Shown: in pieces, positions 1 through 12,445 of the stretch
Position numbering within the stretch: position 1 is the stretch's first letter
Layout of the letters: each line of letters starts with the position of its first letter
Assembly: GCF_002776525.5 (NCBI RefSeq)
Contig: NC_045436.1
Location: forward strand, 46,841,552-46,905,551
DNA from: Piliocolobus tephrosceles
Lineage: Eukaryota; Chordata; Mammalia; Primates; Cercopithecidae
Reading direction: 5' to 3'
DNA: 64,000 bases
Notes under the pieces: generated by a model
Database searches by the model: none
The model's input: only the letters and a program-made list of their open reading frames with translations
What the model was told of the DNA's origin: nothing
Made by a program: the position numbers and the translations under genes

Positions 1-397
1 TAAATGTTTATCTTTATTATAAAATTTTAGATAATATAACTTAATATTATACATGGAACATTGGTATTGGACCAAAGTTGCTGGCTTTACTTCCAACCAA
101 GGGAATACTTCAGGTTCTTTGGCAGACTCCTGTGACTAAGAAGTCATCTGATTTTGTAAACCAACCAACCAACTAAGCAAACAACTATTATCAGTATTCT
201 GCAAGGATAACTCAGTCAGTTTTTAATGTAATTTTTTTGACACCATATATCATGCCAGAATTTGAAGGCTGAGTTCAAAGAGCTAAAATAATGATGTTGG
301 TCTTCAATGCCTTCCCATTTTCTATGAGCCTCTCTCTCACTTGAAGAAAAACAAGATTTGTCAATGAGTAATAATACCCAATGTGTGGGTCCAAAGA
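1..397. other. Unique AT-rich sequence, no gene seen
   Basis: I see no repeat family, splice-like exon or long open frame here. It is ordinary AT-rich primate non-coding DNA up to the left target duplication of the next Alu. Confidence 0.5.
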
Positions 398-411
398 TAC
401 TTGCACTTTTA

Positions 412-722
412 CTTTTATGATTTTATTTTTTATTTTTCTGAGACAAGGTCTCACTGTATTGCGCAGGCTGGAGCGCAGTGGTGGGATCTCAGCTCACTGC
501 CATCTCTGTCTTCCTGGCTCAAACAATCCTCCCACCTCAGCCTTCTGAGTAGCTGAGATTACAGGGGTACACCACTACACCTGGCTAATTTTTGTATTTT
601 AGTAGAGATGAGGTTTTACCATGTTGGCCAAGCTGGTCTTGAACTCCTGACCTCAGATGATCCACCTGCCTCAGCCTCCCAACGTGCTGAGATTACAGGT
701 GTGAGTCACCACACCTGGCTGG
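412..722 (-). mobile_element. Alu SINE, antisense (AluS/J age)
   Basis: The plus strand shows a degenerate T-rich tail, then the right-arm, middle and left-arm Alu landmarks in reverse complement. A 14-bp target duplication (tacttgcactttta / tatttgcactttta) lies at 398-411 and 723-736 with one mismatch, so the insertion is complete. Many substitutions point to an older subfamily rather than AluY. Confidence 0.95.
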
Positions 723-1219
723 TATTTGCACTTTTAAAATAAAAATTCCTGAAAAGAACAATCACTTAAGAGTAATCATCCATAGGGGAATTTCAGACAT
801 AATGTTAATTTGTATCATATCATTAAAACACCCATGTGCCATAGTCTTAATGTCTACTCTAACAATGATATAGTAAACTAGCAGAGTTAAAAAATGGTTG
901 CATGTAGCTTAGTTATAGTTGACTAAAATATCGCAGGTGTACTTATTAAGATCTGGCTTCACTCTGGGATCCAGAAAAATCCTGCAAAGTACCTTGCAGA
1001 GCATTATGGGGAACTCTCTGTGCCTTTCTCACCTCCGTTTCGCTGAGTTCACAATGGACACGAGTAGAGCAGCTGCAGAGAGCATGCACTAGGTAGATCC
1101 TTCAAAGCCAACAGGTTCAAAATGAGCTCATTATTTTCTTCTCCTTTCTTTAAGATGCATGTCCCTTATTTATTTCCTGTTTGGTTGGCAGCATTGCTAA
1201 ACAAGCAACCACTTAAGAC
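723..1219. other. Non-repeat stretch, nothing assigned
   Basis: No repeat family or coding signal recognised. It sits between an Alu and an L2-like block. GC is locally a little higher near 1020-1080, without CpG-island character. Confidence 0.4.
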
Positions 1220-1690
1220 AGAAGCCTGGGGTCATCTCAGAAACATGATTCTTTCTTCATTTCCATGTATATCCAGTCATCAAAACCTATAAATTTGACC
1301 TCTTCTCTTCACTACCACTCTTTCAGATTAGTTCAGATCTTCACAACATTTACCTTGGACTATTGTAATAGAATACCATCTGATCCTTTCTGTATCTAGT
1401 ATAGTTTTCCACAAATCTATCCTCCATACTTCTAGCAAGTTCCTAAAAACAAATTCTTTCCTTGTTCCCTTTTGCCTGTAGAATTAATCCCAAACTACGG
1501 CAAATGTAGCTGTTTATCCTTTATGACCACATCTTGACCTCTTCATGGTACAGCTTTATTTTCTGACAGTCAGCCATGGAATTCAATGTCTTGGCCTCTT
1601 TGAGCACCCTGGCTGTTCTCTAAAAGCTCCTTGTTCTTTCCTGCTTCTGTGACTTGCTTCTGTAGATGTTGCTCTCAGTACTTGAAATGC
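1220..1690 (+). mobile_element. L2-like ancient LINE fragment
   Basis: The order of phrases resembles the L2 3' region: a 'gactattg...aatag' block, then 'aaact', then 'ttggcctctttgagcaccctggc', then 'cttgttctttcctgc'. It is highly diverged. This is assignment by memory of L2 layout, so the edges are approximate. Confidence 0.45.
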
Positions 1691-1696
1691 ACATCT

Positions 1697-1845
1697 CTTG
1701 CTATGTGCCAGCTTTGATCTAACCACTTGACATGAATTACTTTATTAAATTCCTACAACAATGCTCTGAGGTAGATAATACAGCCAATGCCTTCACTTCC
1801 TTGTGTCATTGTGACTTAACTCTGATTTCAGTCATCTCCACGGCC
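1697..1845 (-). repeat. MIR-derived segment, duplication copy 1
   Basis: It begins with the antisense MIR motif (tatgtgccagctttgatctaa, then catgaattactttatt, then ctctgaggtag). It is followed by about 80 bp of other sequence. The whole 149 bp recurs at 2210-2359. Confidence 0.7.
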
Positions 1846-2138
1846 ATTCCTGAGGCCACTCCTATGTGTCTGGTAAGATTGTGGTCAGATGGCACATCCC
1901 CTGGGAAATCTTTCTGACTGTTATGATCTCTGGGCAGAGTGTGTTGCTATCCAAAGTAACAGAGTGTGTTACTTTGTGTAGCAATTACCCCCCAATGTAC
2001 ACATTTATCTCGATGTCTACTGCTTTGACTGGCAAATGCTTCTTTGCTGCCTGTGGTAAACTGTGAAGAGACTGAGAGCAGAGTGTTTAGTATTTATTTA
2101 TTCACTTAATTTATTGTCATTATTTTTGTATCACATGG

Positions 2139-2180
2139 TATAGTACTTAGTGTCTGGTAGGCACTCAGTAAATGTTAAAA
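2139..2180 (+). repeat. MIR 3' end fragment
   Basis: It matches the sense MIR terminus in form: 'gtacttagtgtctggtag' followed by 'gcactcagtaaatgtta' (family: gtgcctggcacatagtaggcgctcaataaatgtt). Confidence 0.55.
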
Positions 2181-2209
2181 AGAAGTATCACAGCTGACAT
2201 AATTGATCC

Positions 2210-2359
2210 CTTGCTATATGTGAGGTTTGTTCTAACCACTTTACATGAATTACTTTATTAAGTCCCTACAACAATGCTTTTGAGGTAGACAACACAGCCA
2301 ATGCTTCCAGTGCCCTGTGTCACTGTGACATAACTCAGATTTCAGCCATCACTATGGCA
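2210..2359 (-). repeat. MIR-derived segment, duplication copy 2
   Basis: It aligns with 1697-1845 at a constant offset of about 513 bp, with many substitutions but only one or two indels. The similarity continues past the MIR part into flanking DNA, so this is a duplication rather than two independent MIR insertions. Confidence 0.7.
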
Positions 2360-2779
2360 GAGAGTTTTGTGTGAGCTCAGACTTGTGCTCAGTGTCTCAC
2401 CCCATGCACAAGTATCAGTCTGCCTGTTCAGGCCTTCTCTAAGGTGCAGGAAGTCACTAGATTCTTTTATGTCCTGGCACGGAAGTGAAGTGGATTTAAC
2501 ATTGTCAGGGCAACCCTCAACCACAGATGCACAAGAGCTGGTGGGTAAATTCTCTAGCTTCCCACCCTTTGAATGGACAATTCTAAAAGGCATTTTGTAT
2601 ACTCTTGGAAGTCTCAGCTGAGTCAAACTTCCATTGCTTATAGAAGCGACTTCTATAATTTACTCCTATTATAGCTGTCTCACTCTTGTCATTCATAACT
2701 CCTTCCAGAGGCATCTCCCAAGCCAAATACCTGCATCCAAGATCTTGTCATGTTCTATTTTTGAGAAACCCAAATGAAG

Positions 2780-2945
2780 ATAAGTACTATTCCTGTCCCC
2801 AGTGTATTTGAAACAGAGGCACAGAGAGGCTAAGTAACTTACGTAAGACTTTACACCTGGAAAGTGAAAGAGACTGAATTTGAACTCAGATAATCTGGCT
2901 GCAGAGCCAGCCCATTCCTGTCACTCTATACTCAATGAGGTTTAT
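2780..2945 (-). repeat. MIR SINE, antisense
   Basis: It shows the MIR core in order: 'aaacagaggcacagagaggc', 'taagtaactta', then the tRNA-like end 'gaatttgaactcagataatctggctgcagagcc'. This is a good match to the antisense MIR consensus. Confidence 0.8.
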
Positions 2946-3672
2946 AACAGATGTAGGGGTCTCAAACTGTCTAATATTACCTACCTACCCTTATCATGTT
3001 TAAAACTTGTCTTGGCTGGAAGATTAAGTTTTCATATCTCTTTCGTAGTTTGGAAGCAAGGGCATCCTGCTTCTTTAGATTTTTCTCCTTCTTTCAAATG
3101 AATTCCCACTTTTAAGCTCCAAAGTGTTTTTTTTTTTTCCCCCAGAAGAAGAACAATCTAAAAGAGTGATAAAGCAAACAGTATTGTAACTTCCCATTTT
3201 CAAAAGCTCCATTTTTAAAATTTCACATTGGAGGGCTTTGAATAGAGGCAGTGTGAAAAGTGGAATGAGCATTTCGATTATCATTGAGGAAACCAGTGTC
3301 ATCTGAATCGCTAACTAGTTTCATCAGCTTGGGTGACTTTATTCCCCAATCTGGGCCTCTATTTTTCCTATTGTGTGAGATAAAGAGTTTGAGTTAAAGT
3401 GGGTGCTCTTACTTTTTTTAGAGTCATTAAGAATCTTCTGAACTCTGTGTATATCATCTCTATTATTTCTCCTCCCACTGTACACATCCACAAGTACATG
3501 TGTTCTTCCTTGTGTAATTTCAGACGCTGGTGTCATCTGTGGACCCTCTGGGGTTAAAAATCCATGGACACAATTTCTAAACCCTATTTCAGTTCCAGCC
3601 TCCTATGGTCTTAGGTAAGGAAGCACACATTGATTTCCTTTTGGTTTAGATTTTTTGCGAGAAAATACTGCA
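2946..3672. other. Mostly unique DNA, possible weak MIR at 3325-3400
   Basis: The stretch 'gggtgactttattcc...tgggcctctatttttcc' resembles the sense MIR core, but weakly. Otherwise no repeat, exon or coding signal is evident. Confidence 0.35.
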
Positions 3673-3976
3673 TGGCTGGGCATAAAGGCTCATGGCTATA
3701 ATCCCAGTACTTTGGGAGAGAATCACTGTGGGAGGAGAATCACTTGAGGTCAGGGGTTCAAGACCAGCCTGGCCAACATGGTGAAACCCTGTGTCTACTG
3801 AAAATACGAAAATCAGCTGGACATGGTGGTGCACGGCTATAGTCCCAGCTACTTGGGAGGCTGAGGCAGGAGACTCACTTGAGGTTGCAGTAAGCCAAGA
3901 TCATGCCACCATTGCACTTCAGCCTGGGTAAGAGAGTGAATGAGACTCCATCTCAAAAACAACAACAACAAAAAAG
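3673..3976 (+). mobile_element. Alu SINE, sense (older subfamily)
   Basis: Both monomers can be read from 'ggctgggcataaaggctcatgg' to the (caa)-interrupted A tail. The left arm has a small internal rearrangement after 'ctttgggag'. No clear target duplication was found. Confidence 0.93.
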
Positions 3977-4955
3977 ACCTTATGCTTTCTGCTGTCAGAC
4001 TCACCATAAACAAAATATTTAATGAGTCCAGGTGATTTTTAAAATAGACATTAGTGAGAAGAAACAAACATTTATATCTTAATATTATTCTGTTGTTATT
4101 CTATATTTGAATATTTTATTTTGCCATGACAGTGGTTATGTAAATGATTAACTGATAGGCATACCCTACAAATAATGTTTGTTGTACAATATAAATAAAA
4201 TTTAAAGTAATGAGAACATGATGGATAGGTATTCTGATATTTCTATTTCTGATTCCAATGTCTGTGATTAAGATGTTTATGCAGATGTTTCACTGCTCTC
4301 GACTTTTCTATAAGTTATATTGATTCAATATCTCTATTTTCTTTAGAGAGAAAAATCTCATTAAGTGAGAATCTAATGGGCTGGAAAAATTCAACAGACC
4401 AACCTCAGCTGAAGTAATATATTTATTGAGAAAAAAATAGCACCTTGTTAGCTGGAAAATAATGATACATTGACTTACATTGTCCTGTATTTGATTAAAA
4501 AAAAAAAAAAAGAAGCTTTTTGCTGAGTTTCTTATACAAGTTTTATGAGCTGGAATTATAGCTTATAAGAGATGATCAGAAAAATAATGCTGGATTTTAG
4601 TCCATGTTTATATAAATAAAAGAAAGATGTTGGCATACTATACTGTTAACTGGTTTTACTGATATCTCCCTTAGAAGTGACAGAAATAATGAGGTTAGCA
4701 GTGAAAATCCTTAGTTTTCTGGATCCATCAAAGTCATTCTGTTTTGTTAATTTTATCTTCAAGCAAATTCTCTCTCACATGATTGTTAGGAGGACAGTGG
4801 GGAAATACACCTATTTTCAATTACAAGGACCACCTTCCACCTGTCTACTGATTTTCCATTACAATCTTTAAATGCAGTCAAAGTGGTTGGTCCAATCTGA
4901 ATTTCTGTACTGTATTTCGAGAGAGTGTTTTGGTGCAGTCTACTGCTTGCTGTGT

Positions 4956-4996
4956 GGTAGACGATGGAAACTAATGCTGGGTGTTGCATAATGAAG
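4956..4996. repeat. 41-bp direct repeat, copy 1
   Basis: It matches 5646-5686 at 39 of 41 positions, and the flanks do not match. The core is 'gatggaaactaatgctgggt' followed by 'gttgcataat'. Confidence 0.8.
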
Positions 4997-5645
4997 ACAT
5001 ACTTAGGTGGTCACAACTCCTGTGTAATTTTATTTTGCAGAGTTACACATTCACCCCTTCAGTGCCACCCCCACCCATAAGCACCTTGTAGACCTCATTT
5101 CCCTCACCTGTGCTTCTGGATCCATACTTAACATTTTAAAAGCTTCAATATCTTCATTGCCTTGGTCATCTCTAATTTGGGGTCATTCCATTATCAGCTT
5201 TTTTCACTGTCAGGTTACCAAGCTTTGTTGAAGAATGCCATTACGTTTTTTGGATTGAGGTCTGTGCAGCATGATGATCTCTCACCTCTGCTGTATCCTC
5301 ACTGTGGCTTAATCTCTTATTTCTCTTACTTTCTAGGATATTTGTCAAAGCAATTCCACCAAATCTTTTTCACTTTTTTCAAACACCCTGATTGCACCAT
5401 CCCCAGAGTAGATTATTTACTCTTAAGAGAGTAAATTTCATATGTCCCTAGCCTTAATGAGTTTCATGGTTCCCTTTGTCCTTTCTAACCAAGCAAACTT
5501 TTTAACCTCATATTTAAGAGCCTCCATGGTCTAGCCTTAACCTCCGTGTTCTAGCATGTGTATCTGAGGATCTCCAGCCTGTTAAGGATCTCTTGTTTTC
5601 AGAGTAGATCTTGATTAACATTAATGGCAGGAGGTGGGAGGGTGG

Positions 5646-5686
5646 GGTAGAGGATGGAAACTAATGCTGGGTGTTGCATAATAAAG
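5646..5686. repeat. 41-bp direct repeat, copy 2
   Basis: It is the partner of 4956-4996 at an offset of exactly 690 bp. Neighbouring G-rich sequence (ggaggtgggagggtgggg) faintly recalls an L1 3' UTR, but I could not assign it. Confidence 0.8.
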
Positions 5687-7228
5687 AAATCCTCAGAGAT
5701 TTAGGACATTATCCTCTCTCAGAAACATCCCTGGAGGAATAATGGCTGCTATGAATTCCGATATGTTCCTAGGAGAACAGTTACTTTCTCTTTGTTCTTG
5801 TCAAAACAAGATGGTTATGTTCACAGGGTGGGATCTCAGTATCATTAGAGCCCCAACTAAGGTTTTTTTTTTTTTTTATTTGACAGTGACTATAACATCA
5901 ACACCTTCTTTGATGTCAGCCCAGTGTGGTGCTGTGCCAGCTATTTTCTGACAGTTGCCTTGAAATTTTATTATTGTATAAAGCAAGAAATGACCTTTGA
6001 GGATTTCAGTATCTGTTTGATGTATGTGTTCATTCATATACTTTTCCAACTACCATTTTAAAAGTCAAGAAATGAACCTAAGAGTTTAGTGAGAAAAGAG
6101 CTTCTGTTGTTTTTGGTTTGCTTGTGAGTTTTTACTTACAAAGTACAGATTAAATGCAGTTTGTATTTCAGATGTAAATTATATATTTTTATTGCATATG
6201 CATACGTAATCTTGTCTAACACATCAAGAAGGGATAAAAAATATCTTGAGGATGTGATAAAACTTTTTGGAGGAAAGAAAAATTTACTCTCTCATAAATT
6301 AAGTAATAAAATTAGCATTCTGTCATAACTTTTTGAACTTGAAATAAAACATCTTAAAATGAATAAGCTCAAAGAATTTTAAAGAGCAGATTGAGCTTTT
6401 AGGCAGCATCAATGAGTATGTTGAATCATTAATTTTTTACAGAATTTCCTTTCTGTTTCAATTTTATGAGAACTTATATAATTTCATGTCTCGACTATTG
6501 ACATTACTTCTTTGCTGATTTTTAAAAAAAATTTTACAAATCAAAATTTGTAATCTTGTCTTTAGAAAATTTCCTAGCTGCAGAGATGTATGGCATAAAA
6601 ATTGAACCATAGTTAAAATTGGTTCAGGCATCACTTTTACTGTGGTAATAGACACAGCTAGCACACTGATTGGTGGTTACTAGTTTCCTACTTCCTTAGA
6701 TATTATTTATTTGTTCTTTAGAAAAGCAACAAGTACAATTGGAATATATTTTTGGCTTCCAGGTTTTTCTTTAAGATCTGATGTTATATTATGTTGTAAT
6801 TCTCAAGCTCAGTTTCCCTTCTCAATCATGGGTTGATTTTTCTGGTGAAACTCTTCCATCCTGTTTATTAGGACAATATATTGGTTCTTCATAATGTTCT
6901 GTTGCTTGTTTCTTGGTTTTGCATATTGTTATTTAGTGTTAAATCTAATCAAGGGGAAAATTAATTAATATCTATCGAAATATTATTTCTCTTAAATTTG
7001 CCATTTTAATTTTATCAGTAAAATGTGTTAATGACTTTTACAAAATTATGAAAGACTTCTGTTAGTGTTAATAAGTTAACATACTTGGAGAGAGACTTAG
7101 AATATATTTAAATGTAAGCTTTTAAGCAATTTTAACAATATTATTTAAAATTGAAATAAGATAATGTAGGTGCAAGTGAGTAGAAACTGCGGCTTAGAGA
7201 AATTAAAGGACTTCTCCAAGATGACAAT

Positions 7229-7571
7229 TGTAGTCTATTCTCGTGGCTATAACAGAATACCTTATACTGGGTTACTTGTAAACAACAGGAATTTATTTCT
7301 CACAGCTCTGGGACGTCCAGACTGAAGGCAGCAGTAGATTCGGTGTTTGGTAAGGATTGCTCTCTGCTTCCAAGATGGCGCCCTGTCGCTGTGTCCTCCC
7401 ATGATGGAAGGTGGGAGGGCAAAAAGAATGGACAGCTCCCTCACACCTCTTTTATAAGATCATTAATCCCATTTGTGAAGACTCTACTCTCATGATATAA
7501 TCGCCTCCTAAAGGCCCTACTTCTTAATGCTATCACATTGGCAATCCAGTTTCAACATTCAGACCATAGCA
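7229..7571 (-). mobile_element. MLT1 (ERVL-MaLR) solo LTR, antisense
   Basis: The antisense MLT1 landmarks appear in order: 'ggctataacagaatacctta', 'gaatttatttctcacagctct', 'agattcggtgtttgg', 'cgctgtgtcctcccatgatgg', 'cttttataagatcattaatcc' and 'cattcagaccatagca'. ATGACA occurs just outside both edges (7221 and 7572), which fits a target duplication. Confidence 0.88.
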
Positions 7572-10534
7572 ATGACACAGCTAGCTGCTAAGATTTCATT
7601 CTTGTTCTGATATTGTTTCTTCCTGCTCACACATCCTCTTCAAATAAATATATGGCACACACACCACACCACATATAGAATGCTTTCTACTTCAGTGATG
7701 ATGGAAGATAACGTACTTGTTGATGTCTGTTAGAAAAGTATACTGCAGTGGATTAGATCTAAACTAACAAGACAGGGAAATTCATGGACAAATTTGGTCT
7801 GACTTGCTGAAAAGTGCTTCTTGTAGGATTGCTTTACTGTTCAGCAATGTGTCGTAAGCGAGCTTTATCCAGATGCAGTGTCACTCAGGACAGCTATTTT
7901 TACTCTTGAATAAGCTCACCTCACAGGATTATGGTGGTTCCCATAATTATACCGAAAATTTTTATCACTAAGGCGATCTGTCTTCCCAAAGTTTTTCTTC
8001 TGAACTTAGGGAAACTCTGTGCATACGTATTTGTGTGTGTGTTTGGGTTGGGGGTGCAGTCAGAGAAGTGAGGTGGATAGGGTGATGGCTATTTCTCCAC
8101 TCTAGTATTAACCAGTGTTTCCATGAGCCTTGAAGGTTCTAAGATGCTTACAAAATTTGAGGGAATTGCAGAATGAGAGTCAGGACACATAACACAGACA
8201 TGTAGAGTATGTAGAGTGCATCAAAATGAACAAACGAGATCAAGCATGGTGTGTGTGCATTTGGCGTAACATCACAGGCAGCTCTCTCTGCCTGAGAAGA
8301 TTAAGGGAAGTCAACCCCAAGTCATGCGACACATTTTTCTTTTACATCCAATAGTGTCAGGGTTTCATTTTGACTCTAGAAGATCAGAAATGATCATTTT
8401 TGGCTAGCAACCATAATCTGTCTAGTTCCCATATCTACACAGCTGGCCCTGCTGTATTTTGAGAGGTTTTGGGAATGGTTTATGCTCCACCCTTGGCTAG
8501 AATTATGTTATCTTGTCTTAAGTGTCTAAGTGTGACTGATTTGTATTTGAATATATAAAAAGTCTGGGCTGCCCCAATGTTCCCTTTTAACAGAGAATGC
8601 CTAATGTAATTTACTTAATGTAATATCCGACAAAAAGGGCTGGCACAATCTTTCTATTTCTGTCAATGTGTAGGAATAGAAACAAATATCACAAGTGCTT
8701 GGTCAACTTGACAATGACTTTCAATTGAAGTTTTCTATCACAGGTTGGGCTTTAAAAATCTCTTACAACAATTATTGCAATAGCATCCACTGTGAACAGT
8801 GTTTTTATAAAAGTCAAATTTAGTAGAAAAAAATATGACTCAGTTATTTGGTAAATATTGGTGTAAATACTAAAATGAACACATTTCTCAATCTTGGCCA
8901 CACACTGATGTATGTTTTTCTGTAGAAAGGATTTCATGGTACCAATTTGAAATAAATTATATGATATAGTACCTTTTCTCTATTCTCAAATGGGGAGATC
9001 AATATGGAAAATGTCAAAAGGAACCTATGCACAAAACTTCAACACATTTTCCAACTTGCAGAAGGACTGAGGGCTCCTGTTAGCATGACCAAGAGACAAA
9101 ATGGAGAAGGCTGCAGAATACAATTACAAATGTTCAGTAAGGTGTGGATATTTTTTAGCAAAAAGCAAAAAATAAAAATTACTTATTTTTATGACAGTGT
9201 ATTTATATAAGCAAAATAATTATGTCTATATTGTGTTCTTGGGGAGATAGTGGATGCTACATCCTGGGCCAAAGAAGCTTCTGTGTAAGTGTGTGTTCAT
9301 GTTGCAAGATTGGGGGAGAATACAAATAAATAAGAAATAACAGAACACTGTGATGTGTACTATATTAGTGGGTGAGACCAGGGTGCTAGGTCTAGTGTTC
9401 ATTTGGGGAATACCTAACCCAGCATTAGGAAGAACATTCAGGGAGGAATTCTTGAAGGTAATAACTCGTCATCTAAAACTTAAAGAATGAGTACAATTTA
9501 GGCAAAATAAAAGAGTTAAGGGTAGAGAGAAATAATTGCTAATGATGTTCCTGGATGTGGTAACACCATTGCTAGGCCAAAGATAAAAGAAAAAGCACGG
9601 TTTGTTCAGGGAACACTTTTCTTCATAAAAGATCTGATTTTCAGTGGTTTTATACAAAATTTAATGTAAGAATAGGTAGAATCATTAAAATGATGGGATT
9701 CACTTTTTTTTTTCAATTAGCTGTTTTTATGTAACATGACTTTCCCAGTTTTTTGAGTCAGTAGTTGAAAGTATGAATTTTCAGCCTAATTGATTGCTCT
9801 TTAAGAGTATTGTGGCTCTTCAGCATAATTGATTTCATCTCTGGAATTGGTTTTGCAGGCTTTTACATGTGTTGCCACTAACTTCAAGTATACAGCTGGT
9901 CATTTATGTAAATTGTCCATTTGAATAAAACAATAACCTTTTACAATAATTTATATCCTTTTGCTATGTTTTTCTACCAAGATCTCTGATTTTAGTTTCC
10001 TCTCTGATCTCTTTTGTTAGTTAAAAGATATTTTGTCTTCCCCATGTGTGACATGGCAGAGAAGCTGTTAAAATGATTTATTGCTCTTCTTAAATATGAT
10101 GGCATACGAATAGCATTTTCCAGATTTATTTGTTCAGAAAATGTGTTCTCAACTCCATGATACTATCTACTTAATTAGAAATGTAGGTTTCTGGATATTT
10201 GTGAACTTTGGCAATTGTATATTTAGCGACTGCACTGACAGATCTTGGTTTGAGGTACTTTAGCTTGGCTTTAATTAACTGAGGCAAAATATCATAAAAA
10301 TGCCAACAAATAGATTTTTTGGTTTTCTTTCTTCAGAGAAGAAAATCAGAGGACTTTCCTTAAACTTTTTTTTTTTTTAAGTTTAGGAAAAAGCCCCCCT
10401 TTTCTCCTGCCCTTTGGAGAGCTGAATCAATAAGTCACATGTTCTTTTTTTGTTTCTTATTGTCTAAGTATGTACCAGAATTGCTTCACAGGACAATTTA
10501 AAATTATTTTTTTAAAAAAGCTCTATATAAGCTC
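7572..10534. other. Unique DNA; possible ancient repeat near 9330-9620
   Basis: The part near 9330-9620 resembles an old mammalian repeat seen again near 59520-59880, but I cannot name the family. The remainder shows no repeat, RNA gene or coding signal. Confidence 0.35.
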
Positions 10535-10690
10535 TGCGGTAAGTTCTGGTTGAGAGCCAAATTACCTTTGTGATCTTGGACAAATCACGTAACCTTTTTG
10601 TGGCAAAGTATGTTTGCTCCATTCGTTTATTGAATCAAAATGTATTGATTGTTTACCATGTGCCTTGTGTTATATTCAACTTTTCAGGGG
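10535..10690. repeat. MIR fragments, two orientations
   Basis: 10535-10605 reads as sense MIR ('gtgatcttggacaaatcacg' then 'taacctttt'). 10620-10680 reads as antisense MIR ('tttattgaatcaaaa', then 'tttaccatgtgccttgtg'). Both are diverged. Confidence 0.55.
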
Positions 10691-11149
10691 AACTTAGGAG
10701 TGAATTTTAGAACTTAGTAGAAGAAATGAGACACATGCAAAAATTGTTATTAGACAATACATACACACACATGTAATTCATGCAAAGCAGAACATTTTAA
10801 GTACTAGGAGAGACTTAATATAAGATGCAGTGAGGCTTCTTGGGATAAGTAATTCATTTTGAGTTGATGTCAACACAGATTTCAGGTGGGAGGATTTGGA
10901 CTAGTTTTCTAATAGAGTTTGGGTTCAGGAAGATGTAGAGAGAAGACGAAATGGTGTTGGAATCTGAAAAAACCACTTTAATGTAAGCCTTGTTGCTAGG
11001 AAACTTGGAACTTGGAAGGAAACCAAGGTTGAAAATTAACATTGGTGGCAGATCATTGATCTTGAACACAAAACAGGGGTTTAGTGTATATTTTGTAGAA
11101 CTTCTCTGAGATGTCATTAAGGGTTTGGCTTTGGCAAGACATTGATTCA

Positions 11150-11335
11150 AGTGCTTTTTCTTCTACATACTAGTTAAATGCTTCAAGTAAGTCAAACTAA
11201 CTCTTGAGAAACTTGCTTTCCTCATCTATAAAATGATAATAGCCATCTCATCTTTCTGTGTTTCTGTAAGAATTAAGAATAGCATGCATAAAGAGACAGT
11301 CACATAGTAGTTGTTCACTTAGTATTAGCAATTGT
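11150..11335 (+). repeat. MIR SINE, sense
   Basis: It contains 'gctttcctcatctataaaat', then 'gataatagccatctcat', then 'gaattaagaat' and a degenerate 'cacatagtagttgttc' terminus, in MIR order. Confidence 0.7.
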
Positions 11336-11370
11336 TATCTATACAATGAAAGGCTTTTAACAAGTGATTT

Positions 11371-11676
11371 ATTTTTTATTTTTTTTATTTTTTGAGACTG
11401 AGTCTCACTCTGTCACTCAGGCTGGAGTGCAATGGCACATTTCTCAGCTCCCTGCAACATCCACCATCTGGGTTCAAGCGGTTCTCGTGCTGCAGGCTCC
11501 CGAGTAGCTGGAACTACAGGTGTACATCGCCACACCTGGCTAATGTTTGTATTTTTAGTAGAGATGGGGTTTCACCATGTTAGCCAGGCTGGTCTCGAAC
11601 TCCTGACCTCAGGTGATCCTCCCACCTTGGCCTCCCAAAGTGCTGAGATTATAGGTGTGAGGCATTGCGCCCGGCC
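11371..11676 (-). mobile_element. Alu SINE, antisense (AluS-like)
   Basis: A full antisense Alu runs from an interrupted T tail to 'gcgcccggcc'. The target duplication ttaacaagtgattt / ttaacaaatggatt lies at 11357-11370 and 11677-11690. Confidence 0.96.
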
Positions 11677-11744
11677 TTAACAAATGGATTTCAAGTTTGG
11701 TTTCTTTGTCATGTTTCTGTCATCTCTATGTGATATATTTGCTC

Positions 11745-12320
11745 AGAATATCATAGAATTACAGAGTCCAAGGGAACCTTAGAAGTTCTCTAATCCACTC
11801 CCCATTGAGGGTGAGTGTCCCCTTTACAACCTTCCTGATTTTATTCTGTACTGTCATGGGCCTCTGGAAGAACTTACAGTTATGAGATCATTCACTCTTT
11901 TCCAAAATCAGTCCTTTTCATTGCTGAATACTTAATGACTTGAAAAGTTTTCTATCTAGTGGTCTGAGATTCTTTTGCCTTGTAACGTTCATACATTAAT
12001 TCCCTAAGTCTTATTTCAGAGATAACAAATGACAGCAACTCTTCACATGTCAAGCCTTAAATATTCAGCATAAATATGTGACTTCCTTTTATGGGTTCCC
12101 CCTATGTCCTTTCACTTCTAGACCAAATATCCTTGGTCTTTCATCTACTCATCCTATGCTATGATTGCAAGATTCTTCAGTTTTATGGTTCGCTTCCTTC
12201 GGCTGCACTTCAATTTTTAAATATCTTTTTTAAAAAAACTATTATTCCAGGACTAAATAATGTCCCACTGATGAGATCTATTCAGAGCTAAGTACAACAA
12301 ATCTTCCTTAATCTAGAATC
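11745..12320. mobile_element. CR1/L3-like ancient LINE fragment, part 1
   Basis: The opening 'tcatagaattacagagtcca' and the later 'agaccaaatatccttggtct', 'actcatcctatgctatgatt' and 'tgagatctattcagagctaa' follow the order of mammalian CR1/L3-type repeats as I remember them. It is very diverged. Orientation is not assigned. Confidence 0.5.
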
Positions 12321-12323
12321 TAG

Positions 12324-12445
12324 ACCAGTGTCACTGCCTGTTGCCTATGGAGTTTAAAAAATGCACAAAGCCAAGTCCGATCCAAAAATATTCTGATTCA
12401 CTAGGTCTGGATTTGGGCCCAGAGATTGGTATTTTAAAAAAGCAC
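12324..12445 (+). mobile_element. MER5 hAT-Charlie DNA transposon fragment
   Basis: It begins 'ccagtgtcactgcc' and continues through 'ccaagtccgatccaaaaata' and 'ttctgattcactaggtctgg' to 'gagattggtattttaa', matching MER5A layout in sense. Confidence 0.75.

Larger units (their letters stand above)
3977..7228. other. Unique non-coding DNA; two 41-bp direct repeats
   Basis: The content is AT-rich, with an A run near 4498-4512 and a T run near 5863. A 41-bp segment at 4956-4996 recurs at 5646-5686. A weak L2-like phrase lies near 5515-5560. No gene signal is supported. Confidence 0.4.

Noticed and set aside
2342..2626. Overlapping open frames on both strands (94 and 84 codons)
   Set aside because: Mutually overlapping opposite frames without domains. 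The left end lies in the MIR duplication.
7370..7400. Short CpG-containing patch (gatggcgccctgtcgctgtg)
   Set aside because: It is part of the MLT1 LTR consensus, not a CpG island or promoter.
11392..11680. Alu-derived open frames (also at 33830-34066, 40278-40505, 44710-44988, 58918-59154)
   Set aside because: Typical translations of Alu arms without splice or transcript support here.
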